64,000 nt of DNA, from the NCBI RefSeq assembly GCF_010093305.1, contig NZ_PDWS01000004.1, forward strand, positions 62,001-126,000, in the 5' to 3' direction. Each line of letters begins with the position of its first letter. Position 1 is the first letter of the stretch. Below, in pieces: positions 20,911 through 29,797 of the stretch. The position numbers were made by a program, and so were the translations under genes. The notes below the pieces were generated by a model. The model did not search any database, was not told the DNA's origin, and saw nothing but the letters and a program-made list of their open reading frames with translations. The DNA comes from Pseudoxanthomonas sacheonensis. GTDB taxonomy: Bacteria; Pseudomonadota; Gammaproteobacteria; Xanthomonadales; Xanthomonadaceae.

Positions 20911-21081
20911 GATGATCTTGGCTACGGCCTCCGGCTTCGAGACGTAGATCGCATGGCTGCCGGAAACCTCGACGACCGTTGCGCTTGCGCGCTTGGTCAT
21001 CATCTGCTGCGCCGGAGGCGGGATCATCTTGTCTTCCGTGCGACCAGGCGCGGCTGCACATCGACAATCCACTCCGATCAT
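20884..21081 (-). pseudogene. C-terminal remnant of an alpha/beta hydrolase
   Basis: The 65-codon frame ends with TEDKMIPPPAQQMM, ATVVEVSGSHAIYVSKP and KIIEQAAHGKK. This is the typical last segment of small alpha/beta hydrolases (catalytic Asp region ED and catalytic His in GSHA). The nucleophile Ser domain is absent, and the first 14 residues look unrelated. The remnant is followed by the repeat shared with 25.66-25.76 kb, where a second, shorter relic of the same gene end is found. Confidence 0.65.
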
Positions 21082-21295
21082 GCTCGCGACTCCGGCGCCG
21101 TTCTTCGGCGGTAGGGCGCTACAGGCGATTGAAGGCAGTTGCAGAAGACTCGTCGAGCCGCCCGATAGCCAACGTCAGGTATCGACGCATAGCGACTGGA
21201 GAGTAGGAATAACCATCCGTTGCCACAGGCAAAGGGCTACCGAAGCCGATTGACTTGCAAGGGCGGTACCTTCCGCATGGTGTTGCGGGAGGCCT

Positions 21296-21883
21296 TCAAC
21301 CCTGCAATGCGCTCATCACCACTTCCTGGACAATCCGGCTGCCCTCGGGCGTGCTCCAATCGCCTGCGAGTTCGGCGATGGCCTGATTGGTACTGGTCAG
21401 TGTGACCCCTCCCTTATCCATGCGGCGCAGAGCCATGTCGTCGCCCATCTTGCTCGGCGAGCCACCGGCATCGGCGACGACCTGCACTTCGTAGCCCAGG
21501 CCAACCAGGGTCAGCGCGGGATAGACCGTGCACACATCGTTGGTCACGCCGGCAATGACGATCCGCTTGCGGCCGGTCGCCTCGACGGCGGCGGCGAAGT
21601 TCTCGTCTTCCATGGCGTTGACGATGCCGGCCCGCTTGATCCGAGCGGCGAATTCTTCCGGAAGGACTGCCTTCAGTTCGTCCATCAGCGGGCCCTGCGC
21701 ATTGGTTTCCTGACTGGAAGTCAGTACGACCGGCATTTTCAGGATGCTGGCAGTCCGCGCCAACATCAGCGCATTGCGCTTCATCTCTTCGAGGGGAATG
21801 GAGCGTACCCAGCCCATGGTTCCGACTTGATGGTCGATCAACAGCAGCGCGGCGTTATCGCCGGTGAATCGTTGGTAAGTCAT
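21296..21883 (-). CDS. Isochorismatase-family (YcaC-like) cysteine hydrolase
   Basis: The product has 195 residues from MTYQRFTGDNAALLLIDHQ. The start was chosen for the GGAG ribosome site a few bases upstream. The catalytic triad members of the family are visible: Asp in LLIDHQVG, a Lys in ARIKRAG, and the nucleophile Cys in GVTNDVCTVYP. Such enzymes hydrolyse amides or ethers of small molecules. YcaC itself has no firm substrate. It is the last gene of a leftward operon after SDR, OYE and pirin, and is 19 bp from pirin. Confidence 0.85.
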   Translation of the reverse strand: MTYQRFTGDNAALLLIDHQVGTMGWVRSIPLEEMKRNALMLARTASILKMPVVLTSSQETNAQGPLMDELKAVLPEEFAARIKRAGIVNAMEDENFAAAVEATGRKRIVIAGVTNDVCTVYPALTLVGLGYEVQVVADAGGSPSKMGDDMALRRMDKGGVTLTSTNQAIAELAGDWSTPEGSRIVQEVVMSALQG

Positions 21884-21902
21884 AGAGGAGACTCCTTTGT
21901 GG

Positions 21903-22640
21903 TCAGATTGCAGTGGAATGCAGCGGCGGGCCGGCGAAAAGCATGGCCTTGGCGCTGCCGTGAGGAGCTTGAAGCGCGATCGTGCGGGGCGTGTTCTGCG
22001 CCGGAAAAACGGGAAGCTTGAGATCGTTGTGCCCGAAGTTCTGGCCGTCCACCCTCGTCGTTCCAAAAATAGGCATGACGAAAGCGCAGTGGCCCGCCGC
22101 CACGGGCACGGCCAGTTCGGCGCCCTCTTCCAGCGAAATATCGAGCATCGTCACTTCGGTCGGCGGGTTCAGCGGAGAGCGGCCGTCTCCGAAGCCTCCC
22201 AAGGGCACGCGCACCTTAGCGCCAGACGACTGCACCACCGGTACGTCCTGCGGTTCCAAAGTCAGGACGGACGGTGCGATGTATTTCCTATCGGTGGCGA
22301 GGTTGACGAAGATCTGCAGCGAATGGACGGTCTTGCCGGCCTCGGCCGGTACTTCCTCGTGAACGATGCCGTTTCCAGCCGTCGTCCAGTGCAGGCCGCC
22401 GGGCCGGATCAGATTGCGGGTGCCGAGCGAATCGCGGTTGTCGATGCCTGTTTCCGAATCCAGAAATAGATAAGACACCGCGGAAAAGCCGACATGGGAA
22501 TGCGGTGGAAAGGTCGGCCCGCTCATCCAGGCATGATCGACCCCCAGAAAGGGATCGATCAGCGCACTCACGCCACGCAGGCCGTAAGCCCGGAAGTGGC
22601 TGCCGTGATTGGCGCGCTGGAGCGGAGCGATGATGGGCAT
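21903..22640 (-). CDS. Pirin-family cupin protein
   Basis: The product has 245 residues. The N-terminal cupin has PPHSHVGFSAVSYLF and NGIVHEEVP, which provide the usual His-His-His-Glu metal site. A C-terminal cupin-like half follows. Bacterial pirins are often quercetin-type dioxygenases or have regulatory roles, and the sequence does not decide. It lies 10 bp downstream of the Old Yellow Enzyme gene, so the products are probably made together in response to the LysR regulator. Confidence 0.87.
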   Translation of the reverse strand: MPIIAPLQRANHGSHFRAYGLRGVSALIDPFLGVDHAWMSGPTFPPHSHVGFSAVSYLFLDSETGIDNRDSLGTRNLIRPGGLHWTTAGNGIVHEEVPAEAGKTVHSLQIFVNLATDRKYIAPSVLTLEPQDVPVVQSSGAKVRVPLGGFGDGRSPLNPPTEVTMLDISLEEGAELAVPVAAGHCAFVMPIFGTTRVDGQNFGHNDLKLPVFPAQNTPRTIALQAPHGSAKAMLFAGPPLHSTAI

Positions 22641-22650
22641 GATGGCGGCC

Positions 22651-23724
22651 TCAGGCGGTCTCGACTTCGCTCAGGCTCGGGTAGTCGGTGTAACCCTGCG
22701 CTGTGCCGCCGAAGAAGCTGTTGCGGTTCGCCTCGTTCATCGGTGCATGCGTCTTCAAGCGGACGACGAAATCCGGATTTGCCAGCACCATCTGGCCGTA
22801 GGCCTCCAAGTCGGCCAGCCCCGTCGCCACGTCGGCCCCGGTCCGGTCGCGCGGCCGACCCGGCCGGTTTAGGATCAGCGTGCCCTTCCAGCGCTCGCGC
22901 ATGTCGGCCAACAGGCCTTCATTGCCCTGATGCATGATGTGCAGGTAGGCCAGCCCCAGCTTGTCGAGTTCGGCGACCAGATAGCGGTACAGATCCGGTC
23001 CTTCGGCGCCTTCGTCGATGCCCCACATCGTGGTGCCGGGCGACAGGCGGATCGCCGTCCTGTCCGCGCCGATTTCCTCGGCGATCGCTGCGGCGACTTC
23101 GATGGCGAAGCGGGCGCGGTTTTCGATTGAACTGCCGTATTCATCGGTGCGTACGTTCGCGCTCGGCGCGAAGAACTGCTGGATCAGGTAAGCGTTCGCG
23201 CCGTGGATTTCGACGCCATCGGCGCCGGCCTCGACCGCGCGGCGGGCCGCATAGCGGAAATCCCCAACGGTCCGGCGCACTTCCCCGGCCGTCAGCGCGC
23301 GTGGCACCGGAATGTCCTGCATGCCCTTGGCCGTAAACATCTGCGTGCCCGGCGCGATCGCCGAAGGCGCGACGCTCTGCCGATGGTGCGGCGTATTGTC
23401 CGGGTGCGACATGCGCCCGGCGTGCATGAGCTGGATGAAGATGCGGCCGCCTTCGTCATGGACGGCGTCAGTGGTCCTCCTCCAGCCGGCGACATGCGCA
23501 TCGGTATAGATACCGGGCGTGGTCAGGTAACCCTGCCCATCGTCGGAAGGCTGAGTGCCTTCGGTGACGATCAGGCCGACGCTGGCGCGTTGGGCGTAAT
23601 AGTCGGCGGCCAGCGTTCCCGGCGTGCCGTCCGATTCGGCGCGGCTGCGGGTCATCGGCGCCATGACCAAGCGGTTCCGCAGGGTATAGGGACCAAGACG
23701 GATAGGGTCGAACAGTTTGCTCAT
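22651..23724 (-). CDS. Old Yellow Enzyme family alkene reductase (NemA-like)
   Basis: The product has 357 residues, the usual length of the family. FMN-barrel motifs are visible: LRNRLVMAPMTRSRA, QLMHAGRMSH, VEIHGANAYLIQQFFAPSANVRTDEYG with the substrate-binding His/Asn pair, and a C-terminal phosphate loop region in LANPDFVVRL. The enzyme reduces activated C=C bonds or nitro compounds with NADPH. Neighbours (pirin, SDR, isochorismatase-like hydrolase) form the cassette commonly induced by electrophilic stress. Confidence 0.9.
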   Translation of the reverse strand: MSKLFDPIRLGPYTLRNRLVMAPMTRSRAESDGTPGTLAADYYAQRASVGLIVTEGTQPSDDGQGYLTTPGIYTDAHVAGWRRTTDAVHDEGGRIFIQLMHAGRMSHPDNTPHHRQSVAPSAIAPGTQMFTAKGMQDIPVPRALTAGEVRRTVGDFRYAARRAVEAGADGVEIHGANAYLIQQFFAPSANVRTDEYGSSIENRARFAIEVAAAIAEEIGADRTAIRLSPGTTMWGIDEGAEGPDLYRYLVAELDKLGLAYLHIMHQGNEGLLADMRERWKGTLILNRPGRPRDRTGADVATGLADLEAYGQMVLANPDFVVRLKTHAPMNEANRNSFFGGTAQGYTDYPSLSEVETA

Positions 23725-23767
23725 GAGGGAATTCCTGTAATGCGGTAGGAAAAAAAGCCGGCCGGTT

Positions 23768-24658
23768 CTACGAAGCCGCGCCCTGGATGCCCGCCCGAAC
23801 CATCAATGCCTCGGATGCGGCCATGAATTTGCGGATGTGTTGCTCGGTCAGCCCCGGCGACGGCAGGATGGCGCCGCCCTTGCTGTCGAACATCGCCCCG
23901 CTATGGCCTTCGATGTCCGAGGTGAGCAGCAGCGGCGCGATGCGTTGGGCGTAGGTGTTGGCGGTCGGCGTCAACAGTCCGATCAGTGTTTCCACCGCAC
24001 GGGACTTCAGCGAATCCTTTCCGAAGAAGTTGTCGCGGATGTTGGTCTTGATCAGCCCGGGGTTCAGGCCGAAGAACGTGGCGTGCGGCCAACGCTTGGC
24101 CGCATCGAGCACGAGCATTTCGTTGCCGGCGACGGTGTTCATGTGCGCCGGCATCGCCTTGTACGACTTTTCGGAATTGAGGTCGTCCGGCGCGCCGATC
24201 TGACCGCCACCGGGATAGCCCACCAGGAACACACGCGGCTTCACGGACGATAGGGGACGCCGCGTGCCCAGCCTGGGCGCGATGGCACGCAGAATGACTA
24301 GTCGGTTGAGATAGCTGACGGCCAGATCGCGCTCGATGCCTTCCGCCGTTTCCTGGCGTTGCGGCGCCGCGAAAATGCCGGTGGTGAGGATCACCATATC
24401 CAGCGATTCCGCCGGCAGCGCGTCCGCGACCCGCTGCGCTTCACGCATCAGACTCAAATCGGCCTGCATGAAGGCGATTCTCGGCACGCTGGTGTCGCGA
24501 AAAGTCTGGCCAACGACCACGACGTCGGCGCCGAGGGACGCCAGATGGCGGCTCAAGGCGCGACCGATACCGCCGGTGCCTCCGATAACGGCAACCTGCT
24601 TCCCTTCGACTTTCAAGGCGTTGGCGCGACGCCATGCCACACGCTTGTCCCGCTTCAT
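23768..24658 (-). CDS. SDR-like NAD(P)-binding oxidoreductase
   Basis: The product has 296 residues. After a basic start (MKRDKRVAWRRANAL) the Rossmann motif VIGGTGGIGRALSRHL appears at about residues 24-39. The usual YxxxK is not obvious. The corresponding region reads SYKAMPAHMNTVAGNEM, so it belongs to an atypical SDR subgroup. It is first in the leftward operon and divergent from the LysR gene, which is a common arrangement for a regulated target. Substrate is unknown. Confidence 0.8.
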   Translation of the reverse strand: MKRDKRVAWRRANALKVEGKQVAVIGGTGGIGRALSRHLASLGADVVVVGQTFRDTSVPRIAFMQADLSLMREAQRVADALPAESLDMVILTTGIFAAPQRQETAEGIERDLAVSYLNRLVILRAIAPRLGTRRPLSSVKPRVFLVGYPGGGQIGAPDDLNSEKSYKAMPAHMNTVAGNEMLVLDAAKRWPHATFFGLNPGLIKTNIRDNFFGKDSLKSRAVETLIGLLTPTANTYAQRIAPLLLTSDIEGHSGAMFDSKGGAILPSPGLTEQHIRKFMAASEALMVRAGIQGAAS

Positions 24659-24754
24659 GATGACTTCCTCCGATTTCGGATAGGAAGATCATCGTGTGCT
24701 TCTCGTACGGGATAAATATGGTAATTTGGAGAACATTGATCCACCAATGGAGCA
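24659..24754. promoter_or_regulatory. Divergent promoter region, SDR operon / LysR regulator
   Basis: This 96-bp gap carries both promoters. An AT-rich block (GATAAATATGGTAATTTGG, 24708-24728) in the middle is the likeliest LysR-binding and promoter area. GGAG at 24749-24752 serves the LysR start. Confidence 0.5.
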
Positions 24755-25636
24755 ATGAACGTGGAGCTGCTGAACGACATGGCCTTGTTCGTGGAGGTCG
24801 TCAAAGCCAAGGGCTTTCGCACGGCGGCCGAAGCGATAGGAATGCCGAACTCGACGTTGTCGCGGCGAATCGGCGCGTTGGAGAAGGCGATTGGCCTGCG
24901 TCTGCTGCACCGTACGACGCGCAAGATCGAACTGACCGAGGCCGGCCAGATCTACTTCGAACGATGCAAGCGCATCGTCGATGAAGCCCGGCTGGCGCAC
25001 GAGCAACTCGGCGAAATGCTTGCGCAGCCCAGCGGCGTATTACGCGCCTCGCTGCCGGTGGATTTCGCCGTCACCTATCTGGCGCCCCTGATCGCCGAGT
25101 TCGCTGGTCTTTATCCCGGCATCGCTTTTGATTTCGACCTGACCCCGCGACGGGTGGATCTGGTCAGCGAACCTTTCGACGTTGCGATCCGCATGGGGGA
25201 ATCCGAGAGCTCGCAGCTGATCGCGCGCGCATTGGCTTCGCTCACGCCCTACCTTTACGCCTCTCCCGGCTACCTTGAACGCTCGGGCGAACCAGGCAAA
25301 CCTGCCGACTTGGAGCAGCATGAGTGCCTGAGCATCCTGAAAGCCGGTTCATGGACGTTGCACGATGGCAAGCGGACCGCAGCCGTGCCGGTAGGCGGGC
25401 GGTTCACGCTCAACAGCGTCGGCATGATCCGCCGTCTGGCGACGCTCGACATGGGCATCGTCCTGATGCCGGAGGAGATCGTCGCCGACGAGCTGGCCAA
25501 CGGGAAGCTGCGCCGGATCATGCCCGGATGGCACGGCAAGCCGATGCCCGTCTATGCCATTACGGAAACCCGGCTGCTGCCGGCAAAGACGCAGCGATTC
25601 ATCGAGTTCCTGCGTGAGCGACTTGCGCAGAAGTGA
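24755..25636 (+). CDS. LysR-family transcriptional regulator
   Basis: The product has 293 residues with a typical N-terminal HTH (GFRTAAEAIGMPNSTLSRRIGALE, about 20-43) followed by LRLLHRTTRKIELTEAG. The C-terminal effector domain includes RVDLVSEPFDVAIRMGE and ATLDMGIVLMPEEIV. It belongs to the CrgA-like subgroup. Divergent orientation to the SDR-OYE-pirin-hydrolase operon makes that operon its likely target. The inducer is probably an electrophile or quinone, by analogy with similar OYE cassettes. Confidence 0.88.
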   Translation: MNVELLNDMALFVEVVKAKGFRTAAEAIGMPNSTLSRRIGALEKAIGLRLLHRTTRKIELTEAGQIYFERCKRIVDEARLAHEQLGEMLAQPSGVLRASLPVDFAVTYLAPLIAEFAGLYPGIAFDFDLTPRRVDLVSEPFDVAIRMGESESSQLIARALASLTPYLYASPGYLERSGEPGKPADLEQHECLSILKAGSWTLHDGKRTAAVPVGGRFTLNSVGMIRRLATLDMGIVLMPEEIVADELANGKLRRIMPGWHGKPMPVYAITETRLLPAKTQRFIEFLRERLAQK

Positions 25637-25845
25637 GTCGGGCCAGTGTTCAGGAAGGATGTCCGACATTCGGGACGAGCGGCTTCGATGGGAAAGTGGA
25701 GTCGGAGCGCGCATGGCGCTCCGCTCCGCGGTCCAGTTACCTCTCGCCCTGCTCCGCCTGCTCGATGATCGTTGCGCCTGGAAAGACGTGCGGCCCATTG
25801 CGAGTCAAGACTTGTCGTTCTGCGGAGACCGACAGAATCGCAAGA
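25637..25845. pseudogene. Second alpha/beta-hydrolase 3'-end relic with repeat copy B
   Basis: The last codons of a hydrolase-like frame (ATIIEQAEQGER, stop at 25737-25739 on the minus strand) are preserved. They lie next to repeat copy B (25663-25762), which matches 20811-20910. The rest of the gene is missing. No intact gene lies in this stretch. Confidence 0.55.
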
Positions 25846-26034
25846 TCAAGGAGACGCATGAAGCATGGCGAGCATCAGCAGCAGAACGACCATGCCGATA
25901 AGGCCGACACTTAGGAGTATCGGCAGCCGGTTCCGGCGCTTCTTGCGCGGTGCAATATCCGGCAAGTCGAACCAGTAGCTGCGGCTGCCTTGGAGCGGGG
26001 ACGACTGTTTCTTCTTGGGTGAGCCAGCAAACAT
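25846..26034 (-). CDS. Small single-span membrane protein, unknown function
   Basis: The product has 62 residues. A basic cytoplasmic half (SPKKKQSSPLQGSRSYWF ... RKKRRNR) is followed by one hydrophobic segment (LPILLSVGLIGMVVLLLMLAM) near the C-terminus. An AGAGGA ribosome site stands 6 bases before the ATG, which supports a real gene despite the short length. It lies 91 bp downstream of the mipA-like gene in the same direction. No family is recognised. Confidence 0.6.
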   Translation of the reverse strand: MFAGSPKKKQSSPLQGSRSYWFDLPDIAPRKKRRNRLPILLSVGLIGMVVLLLMLAMLHASP

Positions 26035-26125
26035 GACATTCCTCTATTCGAAGGCCGGTGATCGAGGGGCTGCATGCCCCTCGTGTTCGCCTTGGGAAAG
26101 CCGCACGCCGGATTGGGCGAGACCC

Positions 26126-26920
26126 TCAGAAATGGAACAGATAGCCCGCCGAGATCCTGGTCTGCGACGAACGTTCGACCAGGGGACTCCGCTTTATCTC
26201 GTCGCCAAGGCTGACCGTGCCGACGTCCAGGAAGAACGTGTGCCGTTGCGCAGGGCTGTAGTCGAGCCGGAGGCCCGCTTCGACGTTGACGGTAGCGTCG
26301 CCTTCATAGAAAGGACGGTCCGACGTGGCTTCTTCCGGACGCACGCCGTAGTAGTACGCCACGTACTTCTGGTCGACCCACTCCGCGGCCACGCGCGGGG
26401 TCAGGCCGAAGCGGCCCATGCCGAAGCGGCGTTCCACCTGGACGCGTCCGCGCGAACCTTCGCTGTTGTCCATCGCATCGACCAGGTATTCCGCCGACAC
26501 TTCCGCGATCGGGTTCTTCCAGACGACCGCGGCGCCTACCCAGGCGCTGTCGTCGCGTTCCTGCATGCCTTGCAGATAGTCCGACTCGCCGGGATCGTAG
26601 CCGTCCAAGGCGTAGCGCGCTCTCAACCGGAAATCCAGTACGTCGCTGTCGTTCGCCTTGAAATCGATCCGGCCGCCGTTGACGTCCACCCAGCGATTCT
26701 CGAAATAAACGATCGGGATCGCCTTCGTTTCGTTGTCGTAGTCGCGGTACGGCCGCTCGATCACCGCGGCTCCCAAACCGATGCCCCAGCGCGAGTCGTC
26801 CGCTTTGGTGGCCTCGACGTCCTGCGCGTGGGCCATCGTGGCGATTGCCCCGAGGGACAGGATTCCAAGCAGCTTCAAGCCTGCCGCTGATGGCAGACGA
26901 CGTAGTCCCTCATGACGCAT
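26126..26920 (-). CDS. MipA/OmpV-family outer membrane protein
   Basis: The product has 264 residues with a signal peptide cut after AHA|QD. The mature part alternates polar and hydrophobic residues and ends in the aromatic GYLFHF, the C-terminal signature of outer-membrane beta-barrels. Motifs WGIGLGAAVIERPYRDYD and AIPIVYFENRWV match MipA/OmpV. It faces a TetR-family gene across a gap with two palindromes, so repression by that TetR protein is likely. The role may be porin-like or linked to peptidoglycan enzymes as in MipA. Confidence 0.85.
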   Translation of the reverse strand: MRHEGLRRLPSAAGLKLLGILSLGAIATMAHAQDVEATKADDSRWGIGLGAAVIERPYRDYDNETKAIPIVYFENRWVDVNGGRIDFKANDSDVLDFRLRARYALDGYDPGESDYLQGMQERDDSAWVGAAVVWKNPIAEVSAEYLVDAMDNSEGSRGRVQVERRFGMGRFGLTPRVAAEWVDQKYVAYYYGVRPEEATSDRPFYEGDATVNVEAGLRLDYSPAQRHTFFLDVGTVSLGDEIKRSPLVERSSQTRISAGYLFHF

Positions 26921-27043
26921 TTTTCGAATCCTCGATTGGGCCGGCCAACGAGGGCCGGCAAGTTGATGTCGGTGGTGTCCCGTCCAGATATCCGGCGCGA
27001 CGCCGCCATGCGGACCGCAACAAACCGCACGCTGGAAATCGCG

Positions 27044-27069
27044 CCTTACTGACCGATTGGACAGTAAGG
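27044..27069. promoter_or_regulatory. TetR operator candidate 1
   Basis: A 26-bp imperfect palindrome with perfect 8-bp outer arms CCTTACTG and CAGTAAGG and a core ACCGATTGGA. It shares TGACC-AT-GG with operator 2. The centres of the two sites are 34 bp apart. It lies on the mipA side of the divergent gap. Confidence 0.6.
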
Positions 27070-27076
27070 ATCCTAT

Positions 27077-27104
27077 GCCATAATGACCAATCGGTCATTA
27101 TGGC
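27077..27104. promoter_or_regulatory. TetR operator candidate 2
   Basis: A 28-bp palindrome with perfect 12-bp arms GCCATAATGACC and GGTCATTATGGC around AATC. TGACC-N4-GGTCA is the type of site bound by many TetR dimers. It lies between the mipA-like gene and the TetR gene and would allow autoregulation. Confidence 0.7.
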
Positions 27105-27321
27105 GTTTGGAGCCGGGTAAGTGCACATTCAGATTTGCGGCCCGACGCCGGCTGCATGGCTGTGCTGGCGGGAAGGACCAGGAGAAAAGGCGTCACGGCG
27201 GGCGGATGCCACCCTCCGGCTACACTGGTTTGGGGATTACCGGCTTGCCGCGCTACGGCACGCCCGGATCCCATGCTGCGGAGAATGCAGCGGCCTTATC
27301 AGTTAGAGGGACATCGTCACG

Positions 27322-27966
27322 ATGACGCAGGCGAAAAAGAAACCGAAGGAAAAGGCCGCCGTAAAGGCGAAGAGGAAGAGAACGCGGCTGTCTCCCGAGG
27401 TCCGGCGCAAGCAGATCCTGGAGGCCGCGCTGGCCGAATTCAGCGCCATGGGCTTCGCCGCCACCAGCATCTCCAGAATCGCCGGGCGCGTGGGCATTTC
27501 GAAGGCCAACGTCTACGTCCATTTCTCCAGCAAGGACCAGATCTTCGAAACCTTGCTTCAATCCCTGTCCTCGGTGGGAAAGTCGCAGGGCAGCTGGTCC
27601 AGGATCCAAGAAGCGCGGGACGTTTCGGAATTCATCGACAACCTGATCGATGTGACCTATGAAGCACTTACGCCCGAAGCCCTTGCGATCATGCGGCTAT
27701 TGATTTCGGAAGGACACCGCATTCCGGATGTGCTGGCCAAATGGCATGAAGCCAATCTTCAAGGGCGGGCGGAACGGCAGGCGGCCATCGATGAACAGGT
27801 GGCGGCGGGCCGCATGAAGGCGAATCCGCTCACCGAGCATTTCGAGTTCGCCATGACCCCAGTGGTATATGCAGCCGTTGCGAAATTGACTTTCGGGGAC
27901 GCCGCTGCCGAAGAGGTGGAGCGCATCAAAGACACGCACCGCAAGCTGCTGCGCCAGTTGCTGTAG
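27322..27966 (+). CDS. TetR/AcrR-family transcriptional regulator
   Basis: The product has 214 residues. A Lys-rich tail of 25 residues precedes the HTH domain (RRKQILEAALAEFSAMGFAATSISRIAGRVGISKANVYVHFSSKDQ in outline, about 29-75). The C-terminal ligand domain is of the TetR_C class with RLLISEGHRIPDV. The start has GAGGGA about ten bases upstream. The 216-bp leader between the operators and the start has no other gene. It probably represses the mipA-like gene and itself. Confidence 0.87.
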   Translation: MTQAKKKPKEKAAVKAKRKRTRLSPEVRRKQILEAALAEFSAMGFAATSISRIAGRVGISKANVYVHFSSKDQIFETLLQSLSSVGKSQGSWSRIQEARDVSEFIDNLIDVTYEALTPEALAIMRLLISEGHRIPDVLAKWHEANLQGRAERQAAIDEQVAAGRMKANPLTEHFEFAMTPVVYAAVAKLTFGDAAAEEVERIKDTHRKLLRQLL

Positions 27967-28021
27967 TTCCTTTGCCGGAGTGCCGCAACGCCGACTGCCT
28001 GCTGTAAAAAAACCCGAAGAA

Positions 28022-28098
28022 TGGCGCGCCCGGAGGGATTCGAACCCCCGACCAATGGCTTCGGAAGCCACTACTCTATCCGGCTGAGCTACGGGCGC
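28022..28098 (-). tRNA. tRNA-Arg (anticodon CCG)
   Basis: The 77-nt minus-strand sequence folds as a cloverleaf. The acceptor GCGCCCG pairs with CGGGCGC, the D-stem is GCTC/GAGT, and the anticodon stem GTGGC/GCCAT holds loop TTCCGAA, so the anticodon is CCG (Arg). The T-arm has TTCGAAT in the loop, the discriminator is G and CCA is encoded. It lies between a TetR gene and ubiA. Confidence 0.95.
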
Positions 28099-28172
28099 AT
28101 GGGACGCGCATTCTACCGGCAAACCGGCGCAGCGTCTTTTTCGCGTGGGGACCGGCCTGCTAGGCTGGCGGC

Positions 28173-29096
28173 ATGGGTTACGAACGTTTTCAATCCGCAG
28201 GCCAGCCCCGCTGGCGCGAGCGGCTGGGCCAATACTGGAAACTGGTGCGCGGCGACCGCCCGATCGGCGTGCTGTTGTTGCTGTGGCCGACTTGGTGGGC
28301 CTTGTGGATCGCTTCGGCGGGCGTGCCGTCGCTGTGGACGCTGTTCGTGTTCACCGCCGGGGTCTGGCTGACGCGCTCGGCCGGCTGCGTGATCAACGAC
28401 TACGCCGACCGCTGGCTGGACCCGCAGGTCGAACGCACGCGCGGGCGCCCGCTGGCCACCGGTGCGGTATCGGGACGCGAGGCCCTGCTGGTGTTCGCGG
28501 TGCTGATGATCGCCGCTTTCGCACTGGTGCTCACCCTGAACCGGCTGACCATTTATCTCAGCGTCGTCGGCCTGTTCCTGGCGGCCAGCTATCCTTATCT
28601 CAAGCGCTACACCTATCTGCCGCAGGTCTATCTGGGACTGGCTTTCGGCTGGGGCATTCCGATGGCGTTCGCCGCGGTGCAGGGAAGCGTGCCGCCGGTG
28701 GCGTGGGTGCTGTACTTCGCCAACATCCTCTGGGCCACCGCCTACGACACCTGGTATGCCATGGTGGACCGCGACGACGACATCCGCGCCGGCTCCAAGT
28801 CCACCGCCATCCTTTTCGGTGAAATGGACCTGATCGCGCAGGCGGTGCTGTATGCGTTGATGTTCGCGGCATTGTGGATGGTGGGCCGGCAGGCGCAGCT
28901 TGGCCTGTACTACTGGGCCGCGCTGGGCGTGGCGGCCGTGCTGGCGGCCTACGAATTCCTCATCGCCCGCCATCGCGAACGCGAAGCCTGCTTCCGCGCG
29001 TTCCTGCACAACAACTGGGTGGGCGCCGCTGTGTTCGCGGGGATCGCCATCCACCACGTGATGCAAAGCCACGCCATGGAGGCCGTAATACCCTAG
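28173..29096 (+). CDS. ubiA: 4-hydroxybenzoate octaprenyltransferase
   Basis: The product has 307 residues and about eight membrane segments. Both Asp-rich motifs of the UbiA family are present: [20 protein letters not shown] near residue 75 and [20 protein letters not shown] near 195. It transfers the polyprenyl chain to 4-hydroxybenzoate in ubiquinone synthesis in the inner membrane. The gene starts 75 bp from the divergent tRNA-Arg and is followed after 26 bp by a RidA-like gene, so they may be co-transcribed. Confidence 0.95.
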   Translation: MGYERFQSAGQPRWRERLGQYWKLVRGDRPIGVLLLLWPTWWALWIASAGVPSLWTLFVFTAGVWLTRSAGCVINDYADRWLDPQVERTRGRPLATGAVSGREALLVFAVLMIAAFALVLTLNRLTIYLSVVGLFLAASYPYLKRYTYLPQVYLGLAFGWGIPMAFAAVQGSVPPVAWVLYFANILWATAYDTWYAMVDRDDDIRAGSKSTAILFGEMDLIAQAVLYALMFAALWMVGRQAQLGLYYWAALGVAAVLAAYEFLIARHREREACFRAFLHNNWVGAAVFAGIAIHHVMQSHAMEAVIP

Positions 29097-29122
29097 CCGC
29101 TCTTTTCCTGTCGGAGATTCCC

Positions 29123-29641
29123 GTGACGAAAATCCTGATCGGCTGCCTGCTGGCTGCGCTCGCCCATCCCTCGATGGCTGCAGAAAACCCGTCACGCGAA
29201 CATCTGGCGCCGGCGGGCTGGGAAGGCTCCTACCATCAGTTGCACTACACGCCGGTGGTCAAGATAGGCGATCGGGTGATCGTGTCGGGAATCCCGGCCG
29301 CTGAAGGCGACACCGACGAAGCCAAGATCCGCTGGATGTTCGAACAGCTCAAGCTGCACCTGGAGTCGGCCGGGGCCAGTATGGAGGACGTGGTGGAACT
29401 GACCAGCTTCCACGTTTCGACCGATCACGAAGATTTCCGCCGCCGCGTCGAGCCCGTGCTGAAAGTGCATCGTGAATTCTTCAAGGACCACTATCCGGCA
29501 TGGACGGCGGTGGGCACCACGGGGTTGTTCTCGGCCGGTGCGCCGGTGGAGATGCGCGCCGAAGCGATCATCGGTTCGGGCCGCACCGCCAGGGCGGACA
29601 TTCCGAAGCCCGCATCGCCGCCCGCGCCGGCCACGCCCTGA
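29123..29641 (+). CDS. Exported RidA/YjgF-family protein
   Basis: The product has 172 residues from a GTG start with CGGAG upstream. Unusually for this family it begins with a signal peptide (MTKILIGCLLAALAHPSMAA). The YjgF fold follows, with KIGDRVIVSGIPAAEG, WMFEQLKLHLESAGASMEDVVELTSFH and the final VEMRAEAIIG. Cytosolic RidA deaminates enamines and imines. A periplasmic location would give it another, unknown substrate. The C-terminal tail is Pro/Ala-rich. Confidence 0.82.
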   Translation: MTKILIGCLLAALAHPSMAAENPSREHLAPAGWEGSYHQLHYTPVVKIGDRVIVSGIPAAEGDTDEAKIRWMFEQLKLHLESAGASMEDVVELTSFHVSTDHEDFRRRVEPVLKVHREFFKDHYPAWTAVGTTGLFSAGAPVEMRAEAIIGSGRTARADIPKPASPPAPATP

Positions 29642-29797
29642 AACAAACTCGTCCCCGCCTTCACTGGGACGACGGTCATTCTTCCGTTCCGTCGGTGTAG
29701 CTTGCGTTCAAGCAAGTCCGGTTACTGTGAGACGGCATGAAGCGGAAGCTACGGGTTTCCGTTTTCCAGGCGGTCCTTCTCCCTGCGCAGGCGCCAC

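Noticed and set aside
28022..28098. tRNA-Arg as an integration site of an island
   Set aside because: No integrase gene or repeated tRNA end was seen nearby, and flanking genes look like core genome.
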